From NCBI RefSeq assembly GCF_900111005.1, contig NZ_FOFV01000018.1:1-64000 (forward strand): 64,000 nt of DNA, in the 5' to 3' direction. The DNA comes from Lentzea albida. Lineage in GTDB: Bacteria > Actinomycetota > Actinomycetes > Mycobacteriales > Pseudonocardiaceae. The notes under the pieces are model-generated. The model was not told the origin of the DNA, searched no databases, and worked only from the letters and a program-made list of their open reading frames with translations. Shown piece by piece: positions 36,910 through 45,605 of this stretch. Made by a program: the position numbers and the translations under genes. The number at the start of each line of letters is the position of its first letter. Within the stretch, counting starts at the first letter, position 1.

Positions 36910-36932
36910 TTGATCATGAAATTGATGATCAA
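36910..36932. repeat. AT-rich inverted repeat near the tRNA attachment site
   Basis: TTGATCAT and ATGATCAA form perfect 8-bp arms around a 7-base spacer about 75 bases from the tRNA repeat. A second imperfect hairpin (GAAGGAGCCA with TGGCTCCCTTC) lies at 36868-36900. Such sites beside att repeats can be recombinase or excisionase arm sites, or simple terminators; sequence alone does not decide. Confidence 0.45.
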
Positions 36933-36955
36933 GCGAAGATCGTTTCGAACGCACG

Positions 36956-36998
36956 AAAAAGCCCGCTGAACTGGGCTTTCACCCAGAATCAGCGGGCT
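36956..36998 (-). terminator. Rho-independent terminator of tRNA-Pro
   Basis: AGCCCGCTGA and TCAGCGGGCT form a 10-bp stem enclosing a second CTGGG/CCCAG stem. On the minus strand the hairpin is followed by five T residues. It lies 12 bases beyond the tRNA 3' end. Confidence 0.85.
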
Positions 36999-37006
36999 GA
37001 TTCAGA

Positions 37007-37083
<77 letters not shown>

Positions 37084-37256
37084 GCCACACTCCCGGTTCC
37101 CCGGCATGCATGAGAAATCCTACAACACCGCGGACAGAGATCAAAAACGACCCCCTCCACAGGCTGCTAGCTGCGGAAATACGGCGGGGACCCGAAGTTC
37201 GGGTCCCCGCGTCCCTCGGTCCGACCGATCCCCCGATCCTCGACCGACACCCTGAA

Positions 37257-38369
37257 CTATGCGGTCGCGGCGGCGGAGGCGCCACCTCCGAAAGTCGAGT
37301 CTTGGCCGTCGACCTTCGGCTTACCCGGTGGTAGGACGGCGCTGACGCTGAAGCCGCCGTCTGCCCGGAAAGAGGTGGTCAGGGTGCCGCCGGCCAGGCG
37401 GACCCGCTCGGACAAGCCGTGCAGACCCGCGCCTCCCCCATCGCCCAACGACGGCAGGTCTCCTGGGCCGTTCACCACGCTCACCCGCACTGGTGATGAT
37501 CTGTCCACCGTCACCGTCACGGAGGCGCCTGGGGCGTGTTTCGTCACGTTGGTGAGGGCTTCCTGGACCACCCTGAAGAGGGCTCTGGAGACTGCTGGGG
37601 ACAAGGGTGCGTCGCCGGATTCCGAGAGGGTGACCGAGACGCCGGCCACTCGGGCTCGGTCCACCAGTTCTTGGAGGGACGGGTAGGTGGTGTCGGAGTT
37701 CAGCAGGCCGAGGGCTGCTCGCATCTCGGCGAGCGATTCCTTTGCCAGGGCTCGTAGACGTAGTGCTGTGTCCCGCACTGTGTCGTCCGGGGCGGTGGCT
37801 GCCAGGGCTGCCGACTCCACTGCGATGAGGGTGGCGTGGTGGCCTACTGCGTCGTGGATCTCGCGGGCTATTCGGGCTCGTTCTGCTGCTCGCGCTGAGG
37901 TTTCCTGGGCCTCTAGTTCGGCGGCTCTCGCTCTGCGGGTTTCGTAGAGGGACTGGGTCAGTTCCTTGCGGGTGGTGACCAGGGCACCGAGGGCTGTGGG
38001 GGCTGCTGCGAGGCCGAACGCGAAGGCGAAGGCCAGCAGGAGCGTGCCCACGGGGATGGTTTCCAGGAGGAGGACCGGGGCTATCGCCGCCGTGGTGAGG
38101 AGTAGGACCCAGAAGAGTTGGAGCGGGAGGGACTTTTCCTTGCGGCCCAGGCGGAACTGGGCCACCAGGGCTGGTGCCCAGCCCAGGCCCCCCGCCACTG
38201 CCGGTACGCACAGGAGGGTGGCCAGCCAGGGCCAGCGGAGGCGGGTCGGGAGCAGCAGGGATGCGGCTACCGCGGTCCAGAGGGACCACGGGAAAGGGCG
38301 GTCCTGGGTCAGGAGGACTACTCCTGTGGTGAGGCCTGCGGTCAGAATTTCGCGCAGGACCGTCTTCAC
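37257..38369 (-). CDS. Two-component sensor histidine kinase (HisKA_3)
   Basis: A 370-aa kinase started at the GTG overlapping the stop of the response-regulator gene (GTGA). Four to five hydrophobic segments occupy residues 10-135. A dimerisation/phosphoacceptor box follows (ERARIAREIHDAVGHH, His172), then an HATPase domain with ALTNVTKHAPGASVTV as N box and GGGAGLHGLSERVRLAGG as G box. This is the NarX/DesK-like class that pairs with NarL regulators. The in-frame extension upstream of 38369 reads as Pro/Gly/Arg low complexity opposite the regulator gene and is not real. The signal is unknown. Confidence 0.9.
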   Translation of the reverse strand: MKTVLREILTAGLTTGVVLLTQDRPFPWSLWTAVAASLLLPTRLRWPWLATLLCVPAVAGGLGWAPALVAQFRLGRKEKSLPLQLFWVLLLTTAAIAPVLLLETIPVGTLLLAFAFAFGLAAAPTALGALVTTRKELTQSLYETRRARAAELEAQETSARAAERARIAREIHDAVGHHATLIAVESAALAATAPDDTVRDTALRLRALAKESLAEMRAALGLLNSDTTYPSLQELVDRARVAGVSVTLSESGDAPLSPAVSRALFRVVQEALTNVTKHAPGASVTVTVDRSSPVRVSVVNGPGDLPSLGDGGGAGLHGLSERVRLAGGTLTTSFRADGGFSVSAVLPPGKPKVDGQDSTFGGGASAAATA

Positions 38370-39016
38370 CAGACACCCACCTGGTGGGCCACCAGGGCTG
38401 CCTGCACCCGGTTCTCCACGCCCAGTTTGGTGAGGACGGTGGAGACGTAGCTCTTCACCGTGGCCTCGGACAGGCAGAGTTCTTCGGCTATCGAGTGGTT
38501 CGAGCGGCCGGCTGCCACGAGTTCTAGGACCTGGCGTTCGCGGGCCGACAACGAGTCCAGCTGCCGGTTGGCCCGGAAGCCTCGCAGGCGTGGGAGGAGG
38601 CGGGCGGTGATGCGCGGGTCCAGGACCGCCCCGCCTGCTGCCAGGTCCACCACGGCGCGGACCAGGGCTTCTGGTTCCGCGTCCTTGAGGAGGAAGCCCT
38701 GGGCGCCCAGGTCCAGGGCTGTCGCCACGTAGTCGTCCAGGTCGAACGTGGTCAGCACCGCTATCGCCGGTGGGGTGGCCCACGTCCTGAGTCGGCGGAC
38801 GGCTTCCAGGCCGTCTACGCCGGGCATCTGGACGTCCACCAGCACCACGTCGGGGAGGTGGGCCAGGACTGCCTCGATCAGTTCGGCGCCGTCGGCCGCC
38901 TCGCCGACGACGTCGACTCTGCCGTCGGCTTCGAGGAGGACTTTCAGGCCCCGCCGCAGCAGGGCCTCGTCGTCGGCTAGCACCACTCGTACGGCCACGA
39001 ACCCAACCAACCGCAC
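38366..39016 (-). CDS. NarL/LuxR-family response regulator
   Basis: A 216-aa regulator, or 210 from the GTG at 38998. The receiver domain has the acidic pair LADDE (14-16), phosphoacceptor Asp61 (VVLVDVQMPG), Thr in AVLTTFD and Lys in FLLKDA. A LuxR helix-turn-helix follows at about 153-210 (LSARERQVLELVAAGRSNHS, then LCLSEATVKSYVSTVLTKLG). It is co-transcribed with the kinase at 37257, which is surely its partner. Confidence 0.92.
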   Translation of the reverse strand: MRLVGFVAVRVVLADDEALLRRGLKVLLEADGRVDVVGEAADGAELIEAVLAHLPDVVLVDVQMPGVDGLEAVRRLRTWATPPAIAVLTTFDLDDYVATALDLGAQGFLLKDAEPEALVRAVVDLAAGGAVLDPRITARLLPRLRGFRANRQLDSLSARERQVLELVAAGRSNHSIAEELCLSEATVKSYVSTVLTKLGVENRVQAALVAHQVGVW

Positions 39017-39082
39017 CCCATGGCAAAGGGCAACCAGCCGGTTGGGTCGTCACCCGTGAAAACTACGGAGACCGCGGAGGAG

Positions 39083-40504
39083 CTACTTCTTGCCGGCGCC
39101 GGCCTTCTTCTTCTCGCGCACGCGCACGGAGATGCGGACCGGGCTGCCCTCGAAGCCGAACTCCTCGCGCAGCCTGCGCTCGATGAACCGGCGGTACGAG
39201 GCCTCGAGGAAGCCCGTCGTGAACAGCACGAACGTCGGCGGCCGGGTCGAGGCCTGGGTCGCGAACAGGACCTTCGGCTGCTTGCCGCCGCGCACGGGCG
39301 GCGGGGTCGCGGCGATCAGTTCGGTCAGCCACTGGTTCAGGCGGCCGGTCGGGACTCGGGTGTCCCACGAGTTCAGGGCGGTCCTCAACGCCGGCGCGAG
39401 CTTGTGCACGGCGCGGCCGGTCAGGGCCGAGATGTTGACCTTGTCCGCCCACGGGACGCGCACGAGGCCGCGTTCGAGTTCGCGGACCATCTCGGTGCGG
39501 CGGTCCTCGTCGACGAGGTCCCACTTGTTGAACGCCAGCACGCACGCGCGGCCCGACTCGACGACCATCGTCAGCACCCGGAGGTCCTGCTCCGCCAACG
39601 GCTCGTGCGCGTCCAGGAGCACGACGGCGACCTCGGCGGTCTCGATCGCGGACTTGGTGCGCAGCGACGCGTAGTACTCGGCGCCACCGGAGAACTTGAC
39701 CCGCTTGCGCAGGCCGGCGGTGTCCACGAAACGCCAGATCTCGCCGTCGAGCTCCACCAGCGAGTCGACCGGGTCGACGGTGGTGCCCGCGACCGAGTCG
39801 ACGACCGAGCGGTTCTCGCCGGTCAGGCGGTTGAGCAGCGACGACTTGCCGACGTTCGGCTTGCCGACGAGCGCCACGCGGCGGGGACCGCCACCGCGGC
39901 CGCCGAAGTCGTCGCGCGGGGTCTCGGGCAGCCGGTCGAGGATGACGTCGAGCAGGTCGCCGGAGCCGCGGCCGTGCAGGCCGGAGACCGGGTAGGGCTC
40001 GCCGAGGCCGAGCGACCACAGCGACGCGATGTCGGCCATCAGCCTGTCGTCGTCGACCTTGGACGCGCACAGGATCACGGGCTTCTTGGAGCGGCGCAGG
40101 ACCTTCGCGACGGCCTCCTCGGTGGCCGTCGCGCCCACCGACCCGTCCACGACCAGCAGGATCACGTCCGCGGTCGCCATCGCGAGCTCGGCCTGCGCGG
40201 CCACGGAGGCCTGCAGCCCGACCGCGTCCGGCTCCCAGCCGCCCGTGTCGACCACGGTGAACTTGCGGCCGTTCCACAGCGCGTCGTAGGCGACGCGGTC
40301 GCGCGTCACGCCGGGCACGTCCTGCACCACGGCCTCGCGGCGGCCGATGATGCGGTTGACCAATGTGGACTTGCCGACGTTCGGCCGTCCGACCACCGCG
40401 AGCACCGGCTGGGGCGGCGCCGCTTCCTCGCCGTCACCACCGTCGAGGTCGTCGAAGGCTGACCAGTCGGCCTCGTCCTCCCAGGTGCCGTCCAGGTCCG
40501 TCAT
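39083..40504 (-). CDS. der: Ribosome-assembly GTPase Der (EngA)
   Basis: A 473-aa tandem GTPase required for 50S subunit maturation. G domain 1 has GRPNVGKS (39-46) and DTGGW; G domain 2 has GKPNVGKS (214-221), DTAGLRKR and NKWD. A KH-like C-terminal domain with a basic tail follows. The first-domain G4 motif reads ASKVD rather than the usual NKXD, an unusual change that could weaken guanine selectivity there. The operon order cmk-plsC-der with 4-base overlaps is typical of actinomycetes. The acidic 30-residue N-terminal extension is also common in this group. Confidence 0.95.
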   Translation of the reverse strand: MTDLDGTWEDEADWSAFDDLDGGDGEEAAPPQPVLAVVGRPNVGKSTLVNRIIGRREAVVQDVPGVTRDRVAYDALWNGRKFTVVDTGGWEPDAVGLQASVAAQAELAMATADVILLVVDGSVGATATEEAVAKVLRRSKKPVILCASKVDDDRLMADIASLWSLGLGEPYPVSGLHGRGSGDLLDVILDRLPETPRDDFGGRGGGPRRVALVGKPNVGKSSLLNRLTGENRSVVDSVAGTTVDPVDSLVELDGEIWRFVDTAGLRKRVKFSGGAEYYASLRTKSAIETAEVAVVLLDAHEPLAEQDLRVLTMVVESGRACVLAFNKWDLVDEDRRTEMVRELERGLVRVPWADKVNISALTGRAVHKLAPALRTALNSWDTRVPTGRLNQWLTELIAATPPPVRGGKQPKVLFATQASTRPPTFVLFTTGFLEASYRRFIERRLREEFGFEGSPVRISVRVREKKKAGAGKK

Positions 40505-41133
40505 CGTCTTCCCTCACTCTTGCGATGTCCATCGAGTTCGGCGACCAGTGTCGCCAGGCGGTCACGCACCTGCTCGGTGGCAACGCCCAGGGCCGCCCGC
40601 CCCTTCCCTTCCGGGAGGTGGAACGGCTCACCGATCAGCACGTCGACCTCGGGGCGCCAGCCCTTGGCCTGGTAGGTCCCGCGGCAGGCGACCGGGAGCA
40701 CCACCGCGCCGGAGGTCTTGGCGAGCCACGCGGCGCCGTTCTGCGCGCTCGCCACGTCGCCCTCGCCGCGCGTGCCCTCGGGGAAGACCCCGATCACACC
40801 ACCGGCTTTGAGCACGGACAACGCGCTGGTCAGCGCCGTGCGGTCGGCTTCTCCCCGTTTGACGGGGATCTGCCCGATCTTGCGCAGGAGGTCGCCCACG
40901 ACACCTTTGAACATCTCCTGCTTGATCAGGAACGTCACGCGCCGGGGAAGCACACCGAAGAGGATCGGCCCGTCCGCCGCCGAGCTGTGGTTGGCGACGA
41001 CGACCACGCCGCCACTCAAGGGTACGCGGTCGCGGCCGTGCGTCCGAATCCGGAACTGCCAGGCGTAGGGAACCCGCGCGATCCAGCGGCCGAGGTCGAA
41101 CAGCCAGGGCTGCGTGCCCCCGGGAACGCTCAC
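40501..41133 (-). CDS. plsC: 1-acyl-sn-glycerol-3-phosphate acyltransferase (PlsC-like)
   Basis: A 210-aa membrane-associated acyltransferase with the NHX4D motif (VVANHSSAADGPILFG), an FPEGTRGEG substrate-binding block, and PVACRGTYQAKGWRPEVDVLIGEPF. It acylates lysophosphatidic acid in phospholipid synthesis. It sits between cmk and der with 4-base overlaps at both ends, the conserved actinomycete arrangement. Its exact acyl acceptor cannot be told from sequence. Confidence 0.88.
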   Translation of the reverse strand: MSVPGGTQPWLFDLGRWIARVPYAWQFRIRTHGRDRVPLSGGVVVVANHSSAADGPILFGVLPRRVTFLIKQEMFKGVVGDLLRKIGQIPVKRGEADRTALTSALSVLKAGGVIGVFPEGTRGEGDVASAQNGAAWLAKTSGAVVLPVACRGTYQAKGWRPEVDVLIGEPFHLPEGKGRAALGVATEQVRDRLATLVAELDGHRKSEGRR

Positions 41134-41873
41134 CCGGTCACCCGCAGCCCACGCCGTTCGACGAGCTCCAGCAGAGCGGTGATCGTGCCCGCGAGGTCGA
41201 GGTCGGTGTTGTCGAGCTCCACCGCGTCGTCGGCCGGCTTCATCGGCGACACGGCGCGCGTGGAGTCGTACTTGTCACGACGCTGCACGTCCGCCAGCGC
41301 GGCGTCCACAGTGGACTCGCGGCCGGCGGCGCTGTCCTGCTTGGTCCTGCGCGCGGCCCGCGCCTCGGCCGAGGCCGTCAGGTACACCTTCAGCGGGGCG
41401 TCGGGCGTCACGACGGTGCCGATGTCGCGCCCCTCGACGACGATCCCGCCCACGTGGTCGACGGCGTCCGCGATGATCGCGCGCTGCTGGGCGACGAGGA
41501 GCTCCCGCACGTTCCCGGTCGCGGACACCGGTGACACGGCGAGCGAGACCTCGGGCGCGCGGACGGCGGACGACACGTCGTCGCCGTCGAGCGTGATGCC
41601 GGGCAGCCGGGGGTCCGTGCCGACGACGAGCACCGCCTTCTCGGCGACCGCGACGACCTTGGCCTCGTCGGCCGGGTCGACGCCCGCGCGCAGCACGGCG
41701 AGCGCGATCGCCCGGTACATCGAGCCGGTGTCGAGGTAGCGCGCGTCCAGCGCCATCGCGAGGCGCTTGGCCACGGTGGACTTGCCGGTGCCGGCCGGTC
41801 CGTCGAGAGCGACCACACCGCGCAACTGACCCTGGCCCACAGCAGCTCCCTCCGAGACACCCACGGTCCACAT
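41130..41873 (-). CDS. cmk: Cytidylate kinase
   Basis: A 247-aa kinase that phosphorylates CMP and dCMP. It shows the P-loop VVALDGPAGTGKSTVAKRLA, the substrate region YLDTGSMYRAIALAVL, VVEGRDIGTVV, and the LID-type segment ARAARRTKQD with DVQRRDKYDSTR. Its stop overlaps the start of plsC. The upstream neighbour is a divergent NACHT-like gene; in many relatives scpAB and a pseudouridine synthase lie here, so this flank may be rearranged. Confidence 0.95.
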   Translation of the reverse strand: MWTVGVSEGAAVGQGQLRGVVALDGPAGTGKSTVAKRLAMALDARYLDTGSMYRAIALAVLRAGVDPADEAKVVAVAEKAVLVVGTDPRLPGITLDGDDVSSAVRAPEVSLAVSPVSATGNVRELLVAQQRAIIADAVDHVGGIVVEGRDIGTVVTPDAPLKVYLTASAEARAARRTKQDSAAGRESTVDAALADVQRRDKYDSTRAVSPMKPADDAVELDNTDLDLAGTITALLELVERRGLRVTG

Positions 41874-41953
41874 TGTGCCTGGTGCGGACGCTCACACCGG
41901 CACCGGGACGGTCCAGGGCGGAGGCGGTGCCGATCATCGGGAATCATGTCGCG

Positions 41954-43963
41954 GTGAACTCGGGCAGGTGGCGGCTCGCCGTCGTGGCGTTCGCCGTGTC
42001 GGTCATCGGTGTCCTGACTTGGCTGGCCACGTCGGAAGACGCGCTGGACGTGGGGGACAAGCTCGCCAGCGTGACGGGCGCGGTGCTCGCGCTCGCGGGC
42101 CTGGTGGTCGGCTTGCTGACCCTGCGCGCCGGCGCCGCGGCGGACACCTCGGGGGATCCTGCCCAGGCGCTCGAGGACCTCGCCGGCCTCGTCCTCCGGC
42201 AGTGGGAACGGGAGGCCGGTGCGCGCGGCCTCACCCGCCAGGACCCGCTGGACGTCCGCTGGGCGTCGACCCGACGACCGGTCGCCCCGAGCGCGAAGGA
42301 CGTCATCGGTCCCGGCGTCGTGGCGGGCGAGCCCCTCCGGCTGAAGCTGCACGGTGGTGTGGGCCGGCTCGCGGACGCGCTGTTCGAACTGCCCGGCCAC
42401 CAGCTCGTGCTGCTGGGCGAACCCGGCTCCGGCAAGACGAGTGCCGCGATGCTGCTGGTGCTGCACCTGCTCGCCCGGCGCGAGCCGGGCGACCTGGTCC
42501 CGGTCCTGCTGCCGCTCGCCTCCTGGGACCCGGCCGAACAGGACCTGGACGCGTGGATGGCGCAGCGGATCTCCGCGGACCACCCGGACTTCCGCGCACG
42601 CGGCGTCCACGGGCCCGGCCTCGCGCGCGCACTGGTCGAGAAGCGGCTGGTCCTGCCGGTGCTGGACGCGCTGGACGAGGTCGGTTCGAAGGTCGACGCG
42701 GTGCGGGGCATCGCCCGCGTGGTCGGCAGGAACTCGCCCTTCGTGCTGACCTGCCGCGCGGACGACTACGAGGAGATCATCCGCGAGACCGGTGTCCCGG
42801 TCGGCCGGGCGGCGGTCGTCGAGCTGACACCGGTCGGGGCGCGGGAGGCGGCCCGGTACCTGGAGGCGGGTGTGCTGGAGGGCGACCGGAGGTGGCGGCC
42901 GGTCACCGAGGCGCTCCTGCGGGAACCGGACGGGGTGCTCGCACGGGCGCTCTCGACCCCGCTAGCCGTCTACCTCGCGAGGACGGCGTTCACCCCGCTT
43001 ACGAGCGATCCCGCGGACCTGCTGGAACTGCCGACGTCGTCCGCCGTCGAGAAGCACCTCTTGGAGGCCTACCTCCCGGCGCTCTACCCCTGCCCGGAGA
43101 ACCCGAGGAGGTGGCTCGCGTTCCTCGCTCGACGGCTCGCGGCGAGGCCACAAGCGCGGAACCTGGGGTGGTGGCGCCTGTTCCTGATGCTGCCCGGACC
43201 TCGCACGGTCGTCGGCGCGAGCCGGGGTCTGCTCACCGGCGCCGTGTTCGCCACGACGATCCTGCTCCACGGCCGGCTCAGCGACCAGCCGGTCTTCGCG
43301 GTGTGGTGGCTCGTCGTCCTGGCGGTGGGAGCCGTCGCGGGCGCCGTGGCCGGTGCTCTCGCGGGAACGGTGGTGGGCGCGGTGCGCTCCCCTGACGCCG
43401 CCCGGTTGCCGTCGTACCTGGTGGCGTCCTGGGGCCGGGCCGCCGGCGGCCTGCTGGCCGGCGGGCTGGCGGGGATCGGGGCGTCCGCGCTCGCCGACCA
43501 GCTCGCCTCCGCCAGGACCCCGCTGGGCGTCGTGGTGACCACCGGCTCGATCATCGGCATCGGCTGGAGCAGCCAGGCGCTGGCGAAGCCGATCTCGGTC
43601 AACGCGCCGGTCGACCCCCGCGGCGGGCTGGCGGGCGACCGCAAGGCCACGATCTTCGTGACCGCGCTGGCCACGACCACGATCACCGTCGGGCTGTCGA
43701 TGTGGACGTGGGTGGAGGGCGGACTGGACGTGCCCGCGCTCGTGGCCATGGCTGGGCTGGGGCTGACCGTCTCCTGCGTCTGGCCCCTGTCCGGCGCCTG
43801 GGTCGACTTCACCATCGCGCGGACCTGGTTCGCCCTGTGCGGCAGGCTTCCCTGGCGTCTCCTGGGCTTCCTGGAGGAGGCGCACGAACGCGGCGTCCTC
43901 CGGCAGGTGGGTGCCGCCTACGAGTTCCGCCACCAGCGCCTGCAGCAGCACTTCAGCCGGTAG
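41954..43963 (+). CDS. Membrane-anchored NACHT-like NTPase
   Basis: A 669-aa protein from the GTG at 41954; a GTG at 41927 is possible. Two transmembrane helices lie near 7-26 and 38-58. A STAND NTPase follows with Walker A GEPGSGKT (155-162) and LPVLDALDEVG (235-245), the NACHT form of Walker B. A hydrophobic C-terminal half has several further membrane helices (about 430-600). It ends with FRHQRLQQHF, a winged-helix-end signature common in actinomycete NACHT proteins. Such proteins are suspected signalling or anti-phage ATPases. It stands alone here, convergent with nothing and divergent from cmk. Confidence 0.75.
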   Translation: MNSGRWRLAVVAFAVSVIGVLTWLATSEDALDVGDKLASVTGAVLALAGLVVGLLTLRAGAAADTSGDPAQALEDLAGLVLRQWEREAGARGLTRQDPLDVRWASTRRPVAPSAKDVIGPGVVAGEPLRLKLHGGVGRLADALFELPGHQLVLLGEPGSGKTSAAMLLVLHLLARREPGDLVPVLLPLASWDPAEQDLDAWMAQRISADHPDFRARGVHGPGLARALVEKRLVLPVLDALDEVGSKVDAVRGIARVVGRNSPFVLTCRADDYEEIIRETGVPVGRAAVVELTPVGAREAARYLEAGVLEGDRRWRPVTEALLREPDGVLARALSTPLAVYLARTAFTPLTSDPADLLELPTSSAVEKHLLEAYLPALYPCPENPRRWLAFLARRLAARPQARNLGWWRLFLMLPGPRTVVGASRGLLTGAVFATTILLHGRLSDQPVFAVWWLVVLAVGAVAGAVAGALAGTVVGAVRSPDAARLPSYLVASWGRAAGGLLAGGLAGIGASALADQLASARTPLGVVVTTGSIIGIGWSSQALAKPISVNAPVDPRGGLAGDRKATIFVTALATTTITVGLSMWTWVEGGLDVPALVAMAGLGLTVSCVWPLSGAWVDFTIARTWFALCGRLPWRLLGFLEEAHERGVLRQVGAAYEFRHQRLQQHFSR

Positions 43964-44049
43964 GCGGTATCGATCGGTGGAATTCGCACAAGGCGCGCGC
44001 GGCCCGCGCCGATCTGGTGGGCGCACCACCGAGATCGATGGAGGACCCA

Positions 44050-44490
44050 GTGACCACCACTGAACAGCACAGCGCCGTCGAGGAGCTGCTGCACCGCACG
44101 CTGGCCACGCACAAGTCGATGTTCCTGGCCACGGCCGGTTCGGACGGCTCGTGGGTGAGCGGCGTCTACTTCGCCGAGGACGGGCCGCACACGCTGGTGC
44201 TCGTGCTGGAGGAGCGCGGCCGCACGCTCAAGGCGATCAGGGAGAACCCCGAGGTGGCGCTGGTCGTGTCGACCGGGTCGCCGATGGAGCCGTTCCTGCA
44301 GGCGCGGGGCACGGCCGTGGTGGTCGAGGGTGCCGAGGACGAGGCCGTGCGGCAGCACCTCGTCGCCAAGGTGCCCGAGGTGGCGCCGTTCCTCGCCACG
44401 CCGATCCGCACCGTCAAGGTGTCCGTTCCGTCCTGGCGCGTCACGGACATCCCCAACGGGTGGCTGCCCGGCAAGGACTTCAGCGCCTGA
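44050..44490 (+). CDS. Pyridoxamine 5'-phosphate oxidase-like flavin/F420 protein
   Basis: A 146-aa split-barrel protein. The GTG at 44050 follows GGAGG by five bases, which decides the start over the ATG at 44038. It has the pattern LATAGSDGSWVSGVYFAED, LEERGRTLKAIRENPEVALVV and a C-terminal VKVSVPSWRVTDIPNGWLPG. Members bind FMN, F420 or heme and reduce or store small substrates. The substrate is not predictable. It ends with an 11-base overlap with the convergent gene. Confidence 0.78.
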   Translation: MTTTEQHSAVEELLHRTLATHKSMFLATAGSDGSWVSGVYFAEDGPHTLVLVLEERGRTLKAIRENPEVALVVSTGSPMEPFLQARGTAVVVEGAEDEAVRQHLVAKVPEVAPFLATPIRTVKVSVPSWRVTDIPNGWLPGKDFSA

Positions 44491-45517
44491 GGTCGCCGGC
44501 GCCCCGTGCCGGTCGGGGACGGGGCGCCGTCAGCAGGCCGAACTCCTCGTCGGAGATCGGCAGGAGGCCGTGCAGCACGGGCGGCTCGGTCGGTCGCCAG
44601 CCGTCCGACGTCCACCGCTCGTACGTCGACCCCTCGTGGCGGCCGTAGTAGGGGTTGAAGAAGCGCCGCACCACGAACAGCACCTTGCTGAAGTCGTAGA
44701 CGTCGTCCTCGTCGGGGAAGACCGCGAAGTAGTCGTCGGGGCGGTCGCGGAACCTGTCCGCCCTCGCGCGGGTCGTGGCGAATCGCCGGGCACCGGCGAA
44801 GCCGCGTTCGCTGTACTCCCTCACCCACCAGCCCGGCTCCACGTTCCGGAGGACGTCGGCGGACCGCCAGCCGAGGTCGTCGGAGATCTGGTCGCCCGAC
44901 GCCGTGTGGCACACGAGGACGTTGCTGTCCGCGCCACTGGGCCGCACCTCGAAGTACCTGGTCGCCGTGGCCTCCCTAGCCCGGATGACCTGCTCGGCGT
45001 TCTCGCGCCCCACCGGCAGCGCGGTGTCGGGCAGCGGTCCCCTGCCCCGCGTCCACACCCCTTCGCGCACGTAGGCCTCCCAGGCCCCGCGGCCTGTGGC
45101 GGAGCAGCGGACCAGGGCGTGTGCCCTGGTCAGGTCCACCACGTCGGCCAGGCTGTCGAACTCGGCGAAGTAGTAGTGGCCGTCCACCGGTTCGGCCCGC
45201 CTGCGCGCCTCGAGCAGTTCGAGAGCACCGGGTTTCTCCTGCGGTGGTGACGCCGGCGCAGGCCGCTCGGCGTCGATGCGCCGCCTGAGCCGGTCGGTCT
45301 CGGCCGGGGTCACCTCGCGGTAGGCGTACCGGGAGTCGTGTTCGCGGGCCTCCGAGAGGTCGTCGCTCCACTCCCACCCGCCGTGGCCGCGGTACTGCGC
45401 CTCGTCGAACCCCCCGAGGGAGCGGTAGAGGCCTTTCGCGTCGACGACGTCCTTCATGGAGCCGTCCTCGAGGAACAACGCGTAGTAGCGGTACTCCGCC
45501 AGATAGGGCTGGAACAC
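44480..45517 (-). CDS. Hypothetical 345-aa protein
   Basis: Begins MFQPYLAEYRYYALFLEDGSM and is rich in Tyr, Trp, Asp and Arg throughout. Repeated Asp/Phe-rich stretches (DEDDVYDFSKVLFVVRRFFN, YYFAEFDSLADVVDL, YFEVRPSGADSN) suggest a beta-rich soluble protein. There is no signal peptide, no membrane helix and no domain I can name. It is monocistronic, with its promoter in the 88 bases shared divergently with the homocysteine methyltransferase gene. Confidence 0.65.
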   Translation of the reverse strand: MFQPYLAEYRYYALFLEDGSMKDVVDAKGLYRSLGGFDEAQYRGHGGWEWSDDLSEAREHDSRYAYREVTPAETDRLRRRIDAERPAPASPPQEKPGALELLEARRRAEPVDGHYYFAEFDSLADVVDLTRAHALVRCSATGRGAWEAYVREGVWTRGRGPLPDTALPVGRENAEQVIRAREATATRYFEVRPSGADSNVLVCHTASGDQISDDLGWRSADVLRNVEPGWWVREYSERGFAGARRFATTRARADRFRDRPDDYFAVFPDEDDVYDFSKVLFVVRRFFNPYYGRHEGSTYERWTSDGWRPTEPPVLHGLLPISDEEFGLLTAPRPRPARGAGDLRR

Positions 45518-45605
45518 GCGATCACCCCCCAGTGATCACCTGATCCTAGCGGGCACGACCGGTGCACGGGACGCACACCGGGCCCTCCGACCTGGAGGCA
45601 CCCCG

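Noticed and set aside
37257..39053. An N-terminally extended 598-aa histidine kinase
   Set aside because: The upstream 228 codons are Pro/Gly/Arg repeats antisense in phase to the response regulator; the GTG at 38369 overlapping the regulator stop is the natural start.
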